Shown piece by piece: positions 11,538 through 24,020 of a stretch of 58,273 nt of DNA (positions are counted from its first letter, which is position 1; each line of letters begins with the position of its first letter). The stretch comes from Bondarzewia mesenterica (lineage: Eukaryota > Basidiomycota > Agaricomycetes > Russulales > Bondarzewiaceae): the NCBI GenBank assembly GCA_004802705.1, contig SGPL01000172.1:1-58273 (forward strand). The letters are read 5' to 3'. The notes beneath the pieces were generated by a model, which ran no database searches, was not told the DNA's origin, and was given only the letters and a program-made list of their open reading frames with translations. The translations under genes were made by a program, and so were the position numbers.

Positions 11538-14500
11538 TCATTCCTCCTCTGGCTCCAATAGAGTTGGTGGTTTCTTCCTCCGCAAGGGCCGGCGTATCGA
11601 CTGGAGCAGGCTGCGACGTTTGTGCTCTGGAATCGACGGGAGCGGTGAGCGGCCAGACAGATTGCTCTGCATGCGCCGCATCTCAACACCGTTCTCTTCC
11701 GTGGCAAAGTTGAACCCGCGCGACTGAGATCGCAATCCCGTGGCCATATCGATCTGGCTGGCATGCGCTGAGGCGGATGGGCGCGCGCCGTATGGATGCG
11801 TGAGCACCATTGGACGCTCATCGATTGACTCCTTGTGAATGCGCATGTGAGCCTCGTTGACGATGTCCAACCTGGGGTTCAGCTTGTGATTCCAGCGCAT
11901 GATCTCTACGTCGTTGGGGTTGAAACCGAAGTTCCATGCCTTGTAGAGGTACATCGGGGCCAGCGCAAGCAGAACTGTGATAGGTAGGCCGAGCCAGAAT
12001 AGCGCAGAATGGAAGAGGAAATGATCGTTTCCGTACACGGGCGTCACGAACCAACCAGGAGAGATGATGGAATAGATGGCCTGCGCCACAGTCAACATTA
12101 TCAGAGGATGTTATGAAACTTAAACAGGAGGAATGACACATACCGTATATGCCCAAATGAGAACAATACCAATAAGCACAGCGAAGAAAACCCATCCGGT
12201 CCAGACATTCGTGTTGAGACCGTTATAGAGGTTGGCTGCCATGACGGCAGAAATAGCCATGGTCTGTAATGCGCCATTCAATGGACTCTTCTACGCAAAA
12301 TGACACTGAGCAAAATGCTTACCGTCGCGAACTCGTACTGGGCGACATCAAACCCGTCATCACGAACAGTGGGGGAGAAGTACCCGTAAAGCAGGAGGAA
12401 AAATATCACGGCGGACTAGATCAAAATATCAATTGACCCTGGGATACTTGATGGTCACAGACAATCACTGACCTGAACGATGCCGTCGATCATGTACGCG
12501 GAGAACAACTTCATACCAAACCATTTTCCTTCGCGCCCATACCGGTACAGTTCCGGCAATGCCATCAAAACATGATCATCTGAAAGGTTCATCAGCACGC
12601 AAGAGACGAAACACAACGAATCGCCAACTTACCTACGATACGATCGAAGATGCCAACGGCGATCACGGGACAGAGTGTCCAGAAAGAGTTCCAGAACAGC
12701 AGATACGTGTATTCAAAGGCACTTCACGAGGGAAAGATCAGCGACAAAAGATGATCAGGCAAAAGCTTTGACTTACTATGCAGACGACCAGCCACAGTAG
12801 ATCTGGAACCACCAGAGAACACCGATACAAATGATGTTTTTGTAGAAGAAGTTGACGATCCTAGAGCAGAGAGGAGAAATAGTCAGCCAGCATCAGGAAA
12901 AATCCTCGAAAGGCAACTTACATGTTCCCGTTGCGAGCATAAGACCAATGCCCGTGGACGAGGAGCAGCCGCTTCAAGAACCGGAACTGACCGATAGCAT
13001 AATCGGACGCGTTGACAGCCTGCAAGCCCTCCTCACCCGATATACCAACGCCGACATCCGCCGCCTAACAAATCCGCGAATTTCAGCCGTCACGCTAGGA
13101 AGAAACGCACGAAGCGACTCCTCACCTGAATCATGCTGACATCATTGGCGCCATCACCAATCGCCAGCGTCATCGACCCGAGCCCCTCCTTGACAAGCTT
13201 GACGACAAGCGCCTTCTGCTTCGGTGACACACGGCAACATACGACAGCCTCGCATATCGTCGCCAAATTGAGCAACAGATGCTTATGCTTCTCGTCGCTA
13301 AAAGTCTATGACAACCAACAGGTAAGCAAAGCTTAAAACCGTAGTATCAGAGTCATGAAAAAAATACCCACATCCGTCAGCGCCAGCCCGTCGATAACGA
13401 GCACGTAGCCGCCCGGCCGATGTCCGTTGTCCGTCCCCACAATCGAAGAGACCCCAGTTTGCACGCGGTGCAGCGGGTACATTTGGTGCGAATTGCGCCG
13501 GGACGACATCGACCCGTCCAACTCGTCCGTGTGAATGAGCGGATCGTCCAAAAGCCCGCTGTGCGGGAAGTACTCCTCGACTGCGTGCAACATCTGCGAG
13601 TAGATGGAACGCCCTTCGTCTCCATGCCCGCGGATGATGATGATATTGGAATCGGACCCGATTAAATTTGTGCTATGTCCAATGGCTGCGCGAATAATTC
13701 ACCAGCGTCAGAAAGAAAAAAGCGAAACAAAATATGACGGGGAAAGAAAGTGGTGGCCGCATTACTCACCGATGGCAGTCTCGAGCTTGTCTCCTGTGGC
13801 GACCCAAATCTTGATCCCGGCCTTCTTCAAATCGGCAATTGTTTCTGGCACACCGTCCTGCAACCGATCCTCAATCGCAGTCGCGCCGAGCAGGATCAAG
13901 CCCTGCTCAATCTCATCCGAGACCTTCTCAATCTGGTCCTCCCGGCCATCGACCGACGCCGTCGCTTCTGCATATCGGATCCTCCACGCCGCATACTCCT
14001 CTTCGCCAACCATCCGATAAGCCAAAGTGAGTGTTCGCAACCCCTCGCTCGCAAACTCGTCCAGCTGAAGCTCTGTCTTTGCCTTCAAGTCCTCCGCGCC
14101 CTTCCTCAGCCGCTCGAAGATGACGTTGTCCGCACCCTTGGACAACAGCATATACCCACCATCGCCTTCATCGTCCTCTCCAATCCGTTGCAAAATGACA
14201 CTCATCCTCTTCCGCGCGCTCGTGAAATCCAAAATATTGTGCAGCCTGTACCGGACGGGCTCGGACTCGAACGGTGTCTGCAAGAATAACACATCCCTAT
14301 CCCTTCCCCTAAACTCGAACCCCACATCTGCCGCAGCCTGAACCAGCGCCGCCTCGTCGGGGCTCTGCGCCTTGTACTCTAGCGCGCCTGTTCTTGGATC
14401 GACCGCGGCCAGCACCGTATGGCACAGCGCAAGCACGGTGAAGAATTGCCCGAGACGTTCACGCTCCCCGGGCTTGCCTGTCTCCGCCGCGTCTCCAATC

Positions 14501-16728
14501 TCGGCGGAGAGTACGCTGTCCTTAAAATGATGGAGTACACCACCCGGCAGCTTGACGCGGTCCACTACAACCGGCTCGGGAATCTTGTCGTCCGGCGTGG
14601 AGGGCGTCTCTCCAGACGTGGCCGACACACGCGGAGTGAGGTCCTGATCAGACTTAGCAGATTTCCTGTCCAAAAGGACTTCCTCCTCCTGCGCGTCTTC
14701 GTCACCACGATACACTATACCGCCAATGGAACAGCGACGGAAAACCATGGCATTCTATGAATTTAGGTCAGTGATTTGCATGCATGAGACAAAATTGTAT
14801 GGATGTGCATAAAATGCGGTGCGCTTCACATACCTGAGTTAAGGTGCCCGTTTTGTCCGAGAAAATGTACTCAATCTGGCCCAAATCATCCGCCAAGTTC
14901 CAGCTCCGTGCGAACGTCGGTTGATCCGTCTTATCATACCAAATCTCCTTGTCGAAGTAGATGAACGCAGCTTGGCATGTCCGCACAACTTCAATAGAGA
15001 TGTATAAGGAAATCGGTACGATATTTTGGAACCTGTGCGGCAACAATGTATGGTTGGATCAACACTTAGACTGAGAAAAGAACGGAGCGTACGTGATAAG
15101 CGCGAAGGCCCAAGTAACCAACCCGTTAATGGAGGGGTTGTCATCCGAGCGGTTATCATCGAATAACCACGGTGCACCGCGTGGGTAATAATGTCGCTCC
15201 AAAGATGAGTCCACAATAGCAAGGGCGACGGCCATAATTGCCAAAATGATCAGATTAATGAACACCATTGGGTTCATCTGTCGCTCGACTTTGCTGCGCT
15301 TACTCGGTGTCCCACCTGAGTTGAGCACGAGCTTCGTGTCCGTACCGGTATACATCACTATGCCGATAACCCAGGCGGTATTCCTCAACACCGTTCCCCT
15401 CAGCATCGTCATCTGCAGATCAATCGGAGTTCGCTCGTCGTTCATTACCACAGCCGCATTCAGCTTATGCATGTGCGGCTCTGGCCTGTCGCAATCGAGC
15501 TGGAACGCATTCTTGGAATCCGCACATGCCGCAGCCGAGGACATGTGCGTGAGCGCGACGTTGGCGTTGCGCGACTTGAGATTCGTCTCGCCGTCGAGAT
15601 TTTTGGTCTCCACGAACGCGACGTTCTCGTCCTCGCTCGTCGCACAGATGAGCACATCCGCGGGCAACGACTCATGGTCGACTAGCTTGATGATGTCCCC
15701 CACGCGCACGTCCTCCCAGATCATGCGCTTCCAGTGTGGACGGTCGGGGTCCGATCCGTCGTTGTCGTACTCCACGTCCGGGTGTTCCACAGTCTGTGCC
15801 CGCTGGCTCATGTCGATGGCCTCCGGCGGCGCGTCGTGACCCAACATCTCAATATCTGCATTGAGTCCGTCGTCGGCGCCATTTTTGTTCCTGCGCTTGC
15901 TCCTCCCGATCCGTCGAGGCAGCGCGGGGACGAATGTCTTGCTCTTCTTCGACATGCGGTTCGGGTTCTCCCACCCTCCGCCGCTCAGCACGCGGACCTC
16001 AGAGTAATTGACACGCCGATCAGATTGATGGCGCTTAATGTCCTCGTAGCCATCTTTGAGGCCGGTCAGACCCCAAATGAAGATGAGCGGAAGGATGACG
16101 AGACCGGGGGAAATAGTGGAGAATTTATTGAAGAATTGGAGAATGGCGATCACTGCGAAGAAGCTGTCGATAGCGTCAGTACAGATACTTTGATTCAGAA
16201 ACGCCGGGGCAGTCGTGTGCGCAGGGAAGTTTGGCAAAGCCATATCAGAGACTGAAAGCTAACATGTGCTGCACAGTGTGAAACAATCAGTGCCGGATCC
16301 TAGAAAGTAATGGAATGAAGCACTCACAAGAACAGCATAGCGGCCTCGAGCGCATCATTGATAGATACGCCAAGGGTCGATGCGTTCCAAAACAGACCAG
16401 AACCCGACTACCATCACCGCACACAACGATGCCCTCTAAAATAGAGGAAAGGGGGACTTACATGTTCGCAATGCGCCTGAACTGTTCTAAGAGATTTCGG
16501 GGGATGAAAGTGAGGATGGTGTACTTGGATGTGATGACCTGGTTAGTATGATAAACATGTTCCTTCTTTATTTTATGTTTTCTGTCGTAATAGTAGTCTG
16601 GGAGGGGTTCATTGATGAAGATGGTGCGGGGAGGCCCTGGAGGCCTTGGACGAGAAAAAAAGGTCCTCGACGCTCCAGGATGTGAGCTTGTCGTACCAAG
16701 CAACGAAGCCTGAGCGTTTGGACGACAT
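11538..16728 (-). CDS. P4-ATPase phospholipid flippase, Dnf1/Apt1-like
   Basis: A long multi-exon gene carrying every P4-ATPase landmark: actuator loop DGET ([12 protein letters not shown]), phosphorylation site DKTGT ([12 protein letters not shown]), nucleotide-binding KGAD ([14 protein letters not shown]), TGDK ([13 protein letters not shown]) and hinge [10 protein letters not shown]. Ten predicted membrane spans follow the usual pattern, and the cytosolic tail is Arg/Ser-rich, ending [13 protein letters not shown]. The family moves aminophospholipids or lyso-lipids to the cytosolic leaflet with a Cdc50-type partner. The N-terminal stretch ([19 protein letters not shown], then [21 protein letters not shown]) and the [19 protein letters not shown] loop favour the Dnf1/Apt1 branch, tentatively. 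The start [15 protein letters not shown] is one base out of frame with what follows: a 7-T run at about 16657-16663 should be 6 (or 9) long. The intron after FRRIAN is about 298 bp, far longer than the others. About ten introns in all. Confidence 0.93.
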
Positions 16729-18004
16729 GGGGGTTGTCCGCAAAGATGCTGGAGGACAGAGAGGAGACGTGACTTCCGTATGGGCATTTCGGCTGCTTGA
16801 GACCAGCGGGCTGAATCATCGGTCATCACGTCATCAAATTTGACAAACCAACCGAAGCTAATCGGGCTATCCGCTCCTTCGGTCAATCCATCTCCCACTT
16901 CACTCCGACCTCTTTACTCATCATGTTTTGTCTCAAATTTCTTGCTTTCGAAAATAATCACCAACAGGTCCTTGAGTTCCTCCCAAATTTTCTGATTTTT
17001 GTTCTGCACAAGGCTGCGCAGAACCCGGAGAGGCACCGGCAGCCTTCCGCGTCATCACTGGATCACGATTGCCGACTCGAGAAATCTTTCCGAACCTCTC
17101 CGCGACAATTATGTAAGCTACGCCGTCGGCGCGTCGTCGAAGGTCGCTGTGGTTCACAACGTTAACAATGGACAGTTCAAAACTTCAACCGAGCCCTCGC
17201 ATTTCACTGCGAATTCAAACAGCCTCAACTACCTTTACACCTCATCTGAACCTCTTCTGCTCTCATGAGAAAATTTCGTTTTTGGACGCGAGCACATGAT
17301 GGGAATTGACGAGCACTGTATTTGTCCTCGGTCTCAGGCCTCAAGGCCCTTCAAGGCAGTTCAAGGCCCCATCCCGGACAGTCGGAGGGCGTCGGCACGC
17401 TGACTTGACATCTCTGAGCAGGAGTCGGCGTTGCTGCTGGTTGGCGCGGCTCCACAATGAAATGTTTGCCCCCGCCTTATGCTTTAAGCTCAAGCTCAAA
17501 GGTTCACAGCACTTCACGACGGTCTCACCCAACTGTTCGAGAAAAGCATGGAATCGTCTTCTACTGTACTCTTCTCAGGCACCAGAAGATCCAAGACCTT
17601 TGAGAACAGCTGAAGCGCGACCACAGAAAACCAATTCAGTAGAAATAATCGCATTCCAAACCACACCATACCTAAAAACAAAAAAAGGCGCTCGAAGAAT
17701 AATATCGTTCAGCGTCCTCATACAAAAAAATGAGGCATGGTAAAAGGCGTATACGACGGCAGGCATATAATAAAGAGCGGCGCGGTAAGGTGGTATTCTG
17801 GTTCCTGTAACTTAGGTCCGACAAGAAAGGAAGAGAGAGCAAGCAACGAAACAATACGAAACGAGTGGCAGGGCGCAACAGCGCGGGTATGTGAGGTCTT
17901 CTGACTGAGTAGATGTCAAAACCAGTCTGCAATAAGGCACCATAAACGAACAAGCTTACCGGAAAAGAAAAGCGCGCACAAATACTCGAGGTGGACAAGG
18001 GAAC
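16729..18004. other. Intergenic, flippase promoter side and septin 3' side
   Basis: About 1.3 kb without a supportable gene. Short frames on both strands overlap each other and match nothing I recognise. The part nearest 16729 is the upstream region of the flippase; the part nearest 18004 is the septin 3' flank. Confidence 0.55.
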
Positions 18005-19436
18005 TCAAGCCGCCTGCTGTGGCCGTGCGTTCTCCTTGAGCGCCAATAATTGTTTTGAGCGGAACGCCTCGTAGTGGATCTGCGCAGTCGTCTCGATCAA
18101 GTCCTGCAAGTGTGTCCTAGGTAGAGCAAAAAAGGGTAATCAGCATCGAGACCGGGAGGTTCCAGAAGGGCGACGGACCTAGTGAGGAAGTTCCTGAGCG
18201 ACACGAACTCGCAGTGTGTCTCGTCCTCGACGTTGACAACACCCCAGCGGTTCTTGCGACCGCGCACAGACTTGCCTGCAATGATCACGTTGCGCTCAGA
18301 ACCGACGATCGCGAAGGGGATCATGTTCTGCAGGTAGAGTCAATCGATGTCTCTGCATGTTTGGTGATAAGGCGCACCCTGTTGCTCTCGTTGAGCTGCA
18401 CCTCCTCCTCGTCGTTTTCGTCAGTATCGAACGGATACATGCGGATACTGTGGTGGAAAAGCTCCGCGCGAATCTATTCCGATACCACCCAACATTTCCT
18501 GTCAGTACTGCGTAGTTCTCTCATCACCGATCCTACCCGACACGCACCTTCTGCTTGAAAGCCTCACGCTCGTCAAGAGTCAAGCTGTCCGACTTGGCAA
18601 TGATAGGAACAACGTTGACGACCTCGCTGAGCTTCTTCATGACGATGACATCGATGGCGCGGAGGGAGTGACCGGTGGGGTTGATGAAGTACAGGCAACA
18701 GTGAATGCGGGTGTCCTGGATGTAGCGGTCACGCATGGCAGTCAACTCTTTGCGCAGGTACGCGCTGTGCTGGTCCTTAATGTACTTGATGATCGGGTCC
18801 CAGCTGCACGAATTGAAAGCAACTATACATCAATATGAAAGTCGACAGCGAGAATAACGAGGTGGAAACGGCATACCAGTTCTCGTTGTTCACCTGGTCG
18901 CCGTACCCAGGCGTATCAACGATGTTCAACCGAAGTCTCACACCGTTTTCAGTAATCACTATATAACAACACAACGAGCAGAATGTAACTCATTAACAGC
19001 CGGTAACACCTATACTTGGGGCAGAGACGAAACGCACCGTGCGACACCGTTTGGATCTCGGTAGTCTGCCTGACAGGCTCATCAGCTTCAAGTCGTCCCT
19101 TCGAGTCGATCAAGTGCGACGCGAAGATAGTGTTGATGAGCGTCGACTTGCCCAATCCTGTCTGGCCTTATGACAGCAAATGACGATCGAAACAACAACA
19201 AGGACGAACGTCAGCAACAATACTCCTTTACACTGTGCACCATTACCGCAGCCAAGGAGTACATCCTCCCCATCTTATGCCAGCATAGAAAGGAAAAGGG
19301 AAGGGGAATACATACCAACAACCATGATATTGAACTGGAACCCGCGCTTGAGCAGCTTGTGTTCGATCTGCTGCGTAATGGAGTCGAAACCGACATACGA
19401 CGTCGCACGAATTTCCTGTACTTCGGGGGCGGCCAT
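18005..19436 (-). CDS. CDC10: Septin Cdc10
   Basis: The protein starts MAAPEVQEIRATSYVGFDSI and runs into TQQIEHKLLKRGFQFNIMVV, the conserved septin polybasic/G-domain entry in its Cdc10-type form. The GTPase motifs are present across short exons: P-loop (TGLGKSTLINTIFASHLI), G3 (VDTPGYGD) and G4 (AKSD), plus the septin-unique element (GVVNVEDETHCEFVSLRNFL). The protein ends shortly after (LLALKENARPQQAA) with no C-terminal coiled coil, as expected for Cdc10 and unlike Cdc3, Cdc11 or Cdc12. Cdc10 sits at the centre of the septin octamer that forms filaments at the bud neck or septum. About seven short introns interrupt the gene; one separates MVVG from the P-loop. The stop is TGA at 18005-18007. 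Confidence 0.94.
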
Positions 19437-19864
19437 TGCTGCAAGTTTCGAACAACAAGAAAACGGGAAGAAAGGAGAAGGGAGGAAAAGGGCTGGAGAG
19501 CGACGATTGCAGCTGTCGCGTTGCGTGGATTGGGCGGTGGCGGGTGAACCAAACAAATTTGTGCTTTGGTGGCGCCAGGTTCGGACAGTGTGACTGTCCC
19601 AGCACAGCAAGCCTGCAAGTGACTCGCAATTGCTCCATCAACTTGATTGAAAAAAAAATATGCGAGTATGATGAACCGATTGCCAGGTACGAGTGTAAGA
19701 TGATGAGGTGGGAGAGAGTAGAGATACCAGACCGCCTAACGTACAATTTCAGATACGAATCCCAAAAATCCGGAGGAAATGATCAATAAATAAAGATAGA
19801 TAAAAAAGCAAGGCCGAAAGGATTAGCAGAAAGAACAGAAAATGACGAGCATGGAGGAGACAAT
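19437..19864. other. Septin promoter and FAN1 3' flank
   Basis: A 428-bp spacer holding the septin upstream region. Open frames running across it belong to neither neighbour and have no recognised content. Confidence 0.5.
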
Positions 19865-22800
19865 TTAAGGATCTTCGGATTTTCTCTTCTTCGGCGACGG
19901 AGTCTTGATGACGACCTCTACCTTCATTCGGCTAGAAGTCTGAGAGCTGGAGGGTGATGTTAAAGTAAGAGGCGATGTTCGAGCGCGCTTGACATCCGAC
20001 GGTCCTGGAAGCGTATCATCGTCATCCACCTCCTCCAAAGCCCTCTTTGCCCCAACCCTGGTCAGATGTGTCCGTGTGAAGCCAACCGTCAAGACATCCG
20101 ACATGTCATACTGCGACTCGTTTAACTCGTCTTCCTCAGATTCCGGCGCGTATTCGGTCTCCGTGTCCGAGTTCACCACCCTTGGCGTCCTTAACTTTCG
20201 TGGCCTCCCCCTCTTTGCGGATCTCGTTGGGGTTTGTCCGCGCTCAACGACACGGCAGACCTCGACGGGCACGTTGGCACGGAGGAGTACGTCTATCCAT
20301 AGCTAAGTACGGCAAGAACTAGATCAACGAAATGGGGGTAAACACGCCGGGATGAAGGACAATACCTTTTGATTCTCCTGTAGTGAATCCCCGGGACCCT
20401 TGACCTCGACGAATTTGCATTCTCTTCGCTCATGGTTCCATATGAGCAAGTCGGGAAGACCGGAGCAACGCCGAGCATACTCCTCGCAGAAAAGCCGGCA
20501 AATAATAGCCAGAGATCTGCCTTCGAAGCACTTGAACAATCCGATCAGCAACTAAGCGTGCTCCCGCAACAAGTCTCCAGATAAATATTTTGTGAAGTGA
20601 AACTCACATCTATAATCTCGATCAAGTCCTGCCTCTCAAATATGTCCCATTGCACGCCTACACACCACGTCTTCTTTTCTCTATGTTGATCATCAACGGC
20701 CTCCAAAATCTCTCGCGCCTTGCCCTCCTCTATTTCAGATAACCGCGCTTTGATGAGCTCTTGACGAGTGAAGAAAAAAGTGTCATCGGCAATATCTAAC
20801 GGCGCAGATTGATAGGGTGTCTCGAATGCCCCCGGGATCGGTGCAAACAGGACGTCCCAGAACAAAAGCCCAAACAATGTGCGGACAATTCGACCTTCAG
20901 AATGATATCTAGCATAAAAAGTGTCAACAAGAGAACTGAGGTGTTTTGAACAGACAAACCCTTTATAGCCGCGATTCTGATAGTCTTCCAATGCGAGGGT
21001 CTCAACGTTAACTTGCTCTCTGTCTTTCCCAACCCAGATGGATTTCCCTTTCTGCTGTATGCCGCCCAACGGAAAGAAGTCAGCAAAACTCCGGCATAAA
21101 CACAGCATGAGCTTTACCTCGACAGGTACTTTCTCTTTCGCAGGCGTCGCGGCACGTCCCTTGCGCTGCATATGCGGAGACTTTGTCACGACGAAACTTA
21201 ATTGGCTTTGTTTGCCAGGCATTTCCGGGGCGGCAAAGGCGATACTCCCAGTCGCATCCAAATGCATCCCAGTAGTTCGATTCCGCACACGTTCACCCTC
21301 CACGAATATCTCTGTATGTTTTTGCAGAACTCCTTCGCAAGTATGGCGTTCAGGTAATGGAATTCTGAGGCATTTCTCCAGGCGCTGAAGCCGCCGTTGA
21401 AGCTTAGGGCGGTACACTTCATAATAATGACCTTAGCACATTCTCCGTAAAGACAAAAAAAGGGAATAGAAGCTCACTAAGATGCACGTCCGGATCCTCA
21501 AGCGCCTCAACGACAGCATCCATAGCATAGTACATAGCTTCCGCGTCGTCCTTGTCGAACTTTTCCATCAGTATTAACGCACGCTGGTCATACCAACTGC
21601 CGCGTCTGCCTCGCCGCCAACGTCTTTGACTGAGGAGTGCTTGCAGCACTTCTAATTCACGTTCATACTCTTTAAGAACGTGGAGAGCCTCGAAACCTTT
21701 CGCCACGAGGCGCGTCAGAATATAACCTAGGGTTCATCGCGCGTGAAGTCAGGAAAGGAGAATGGGATGGATGATTGAGGCTGGCACACCATGGTGAAAA
21801 CGATCCCGTCCATTGGACCTTGCCCCCTCCTCGCCCTTAACCGCTATCAACGTCTGCCACTCCGAATAAAGTCCATCATCGAAAACCAGTTTCACGACTT
21901 CCTTCGCAGCCTGTTCCCTAGGACTCAATCTGTCTTTACCACCATCAGCAAATCCCATTTCCGATCCCTGGTGCATACCACCCGTCCTTTTCATCGGAGA
22001 CCCCTCTTCGGCGTTAGAGTTGGAGGTAATCGTCAAGGCAGGTGTTTGGCTGAAAGTTGACCTTGCCCGTGCGATAGAGGAAGTATGTCCCTCGAGCAAG
22101 GCGTCCAACTTGGCAGCATACTCGAGAGCACGCTCATATGCAAGAAGAGCGTCGCGCGTGGCCCATATATCCGAAGTGCGTGTATGCTCATATGCCGGAT
22201 AGAAGCGCTTGCGCGCAAAAGCAAGGATGGATGCGGTCAAAAGGTTCGGCGTATGTTGTGTGCTTGTTCGTTCTTCACAGTAAGCCATAGAAGCAAGTGG
22301 AAGAGGAAAGACGTAGGAAGACGTACCACCGGAAGTAAACTAGATTGACCCGCCTGAAGAGGGAGAAAACACTGCTGTTGATGCGGACACATTTTCCTAC
22401 GCTGACATGTCATTATAACGCCAAAGAACGAGACATTGACCTATTACTTAGGATTTTCATGATGACCTCGCGCAACCTTCTCTCCTGAGGGGTCTCACTG
22501 GAATGCAATTGACCTGATTCGATAGGGCGAGAGCCCTTGTGCTTGCATATAGGCCTGAAAAAGGTCTCGATGGTTGTCTGCTTCGATGCTTTAGTGAGAA
22601 TCTGGCTTATAAGCAAGTTACGCTGTTCAGTGCGACATACATGTTAGCAGTAGTAATACAAAAGACCTGGACAGGGACACACATTCTGTTGAGTCTTGAT
22701 CTTGAAATCCTTCGCCACTTCCCTGAGCTCTGTTTGACGCAGACACTCCAGAAGTTCGACTAAAGAAGCACTGTTGTGATCTACAACAAAAACTGATAAG

Positions 22801-23455
22801 TCATCCACACCCTCCGTGTCTTCTATTTTCACAGACGATGGTCCAGCCTTGCAATCGGTTGGGTCAAAAGTCCTGTCGAGGTCAATTATTTCTTGCTCCT
22901 CCTGCTTGACAAGACATTCCTTAAGTCTCCCGGCCGCACGGCAGAGCTCGTCGAGAGATGACGCGATGTTATCTCCAAGTTCATCCTGATACCTAAGGTC
23001 GTCCAACCGCAGCCATTGATCGGATTTGCGGAGGCAAAGGCGGATGAAGAGGTATTTGGCATTGGCTGGATAGCGCTTCTATTAGATGGTGGAGAAAACA
23101 AGCAGGGATTGAAAAATAACACACATGAGAGGGTGGCGTATAATAGAAAGCAATTCATCTCTTCGCTGGTGAAGAGATGAGGCTCATGAGCGATGACATC
23201 TTTCAACATATCTGCAGTACCACCCGGTGAACACTCTCTCAGACAACGTCACAGAAAATACGTGCCTTCAAAGAGTATCATGTACATCGAACATCGTCTA
23301 CCCCCCTCATCCTGCTCCATGCCATTCCCGTCATGCCTATATGACATTGACTCGTGGGTCTGAAATTTCCCTTCCCCGACGCGCTTATCTTCATCGTCTT
23401 CAGATCCAAAAATCAGCTTTTCTGTGACACGAGCAGATGGTGAGCCTGGTGGCAT
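19865..23455 (-). CDS. FAN1: FAN1-like structure-specific nuclease (VRR-NUC)
   Basis: The gene has many short exons. The N-terminal part carries YMILFE joined to DMLKDVIAHEPHLFTSEE, then NAKYLFIRLCLRKSDQWLRL: the fungal FAN1 signature before the SAP-like segment. The middle is a helical (TPR-like) region including LEYAAKLDALLEG and VLKEYERELEVLQALLSQRR. The VRR-NUC domain holds GLPDLLIWN and CKFVEVKGPGDSLQENQKV, matching the catalytic PD...E-x-K residues of the family. FAN1 cleaves branched DNA and helps unhook interstrand crosslinks in the nucleus. The first intron is best read as GC..AG (23265-23212), restoring frame. After the nuclease domain there is an unusual tail of about 120 residues with an AT-hook-like RGRPRK, an acidic run and a basic end (KKRKSEDP). 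The start at 23455 is the first Met in frame; a later Met is possible. Confidence 0.9.
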
Positions 23456-24020
23456 ATCTCAGTCCGATACGTAGAAAAATGTGGTTGTTGCTCGTGGACA
23501 GTGGGGGTAGTGTGGGGGAGGCAAGTTAGACCAGGTGAATACAGTCTTGACGCGTGCTTTGGCGCCGCTGGACAGCGCTGGACCAACACTAAGATGACGG
23601 CATCTTATGTACTTAAATCCTCCAAGTTGTGCTCCGTCCAAGCTCCATCTTCACTCAGTACTCGCAGGTACTCGCACGTCCGGTGGTTGCGATGTGTTGT
23701 TATTGAACAACGAGTTATAAAATTTCTATCAAGCGACATCGACGGAATTGTTTGCTCTAGGAGGCAAAGTCCATGAACGTCTGGTTCAACCATGTCGCAT
23801 CTCAGTTACGTACCACGCGACGAGAATCACCCTGAGGAATCACCGCTACCAGCTGACCGTGACCTTTTCCTCGCCTCTTCAGCAGTACTTATCATTGTGT
23901 AAGTGATCATACACGGGATCGATTACACGCCATCGACGCCAATGGTACGTAGGGTGCGCATATAGCTGCTCGGTGGCGGATGAGAACTTAACTGCCATCG
24001 ACGATCGTACCCTCCCTTAG
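23456..24020. promoter_or_regulatory. Divergent promoter between FAN1 and the F-box-like gene
   Basis: A 565-bp region between two divergently transcribed genes, so it must carry both promoters. No clear TATA box was identified. Short frames here look accidental. Confidence 0.5.
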
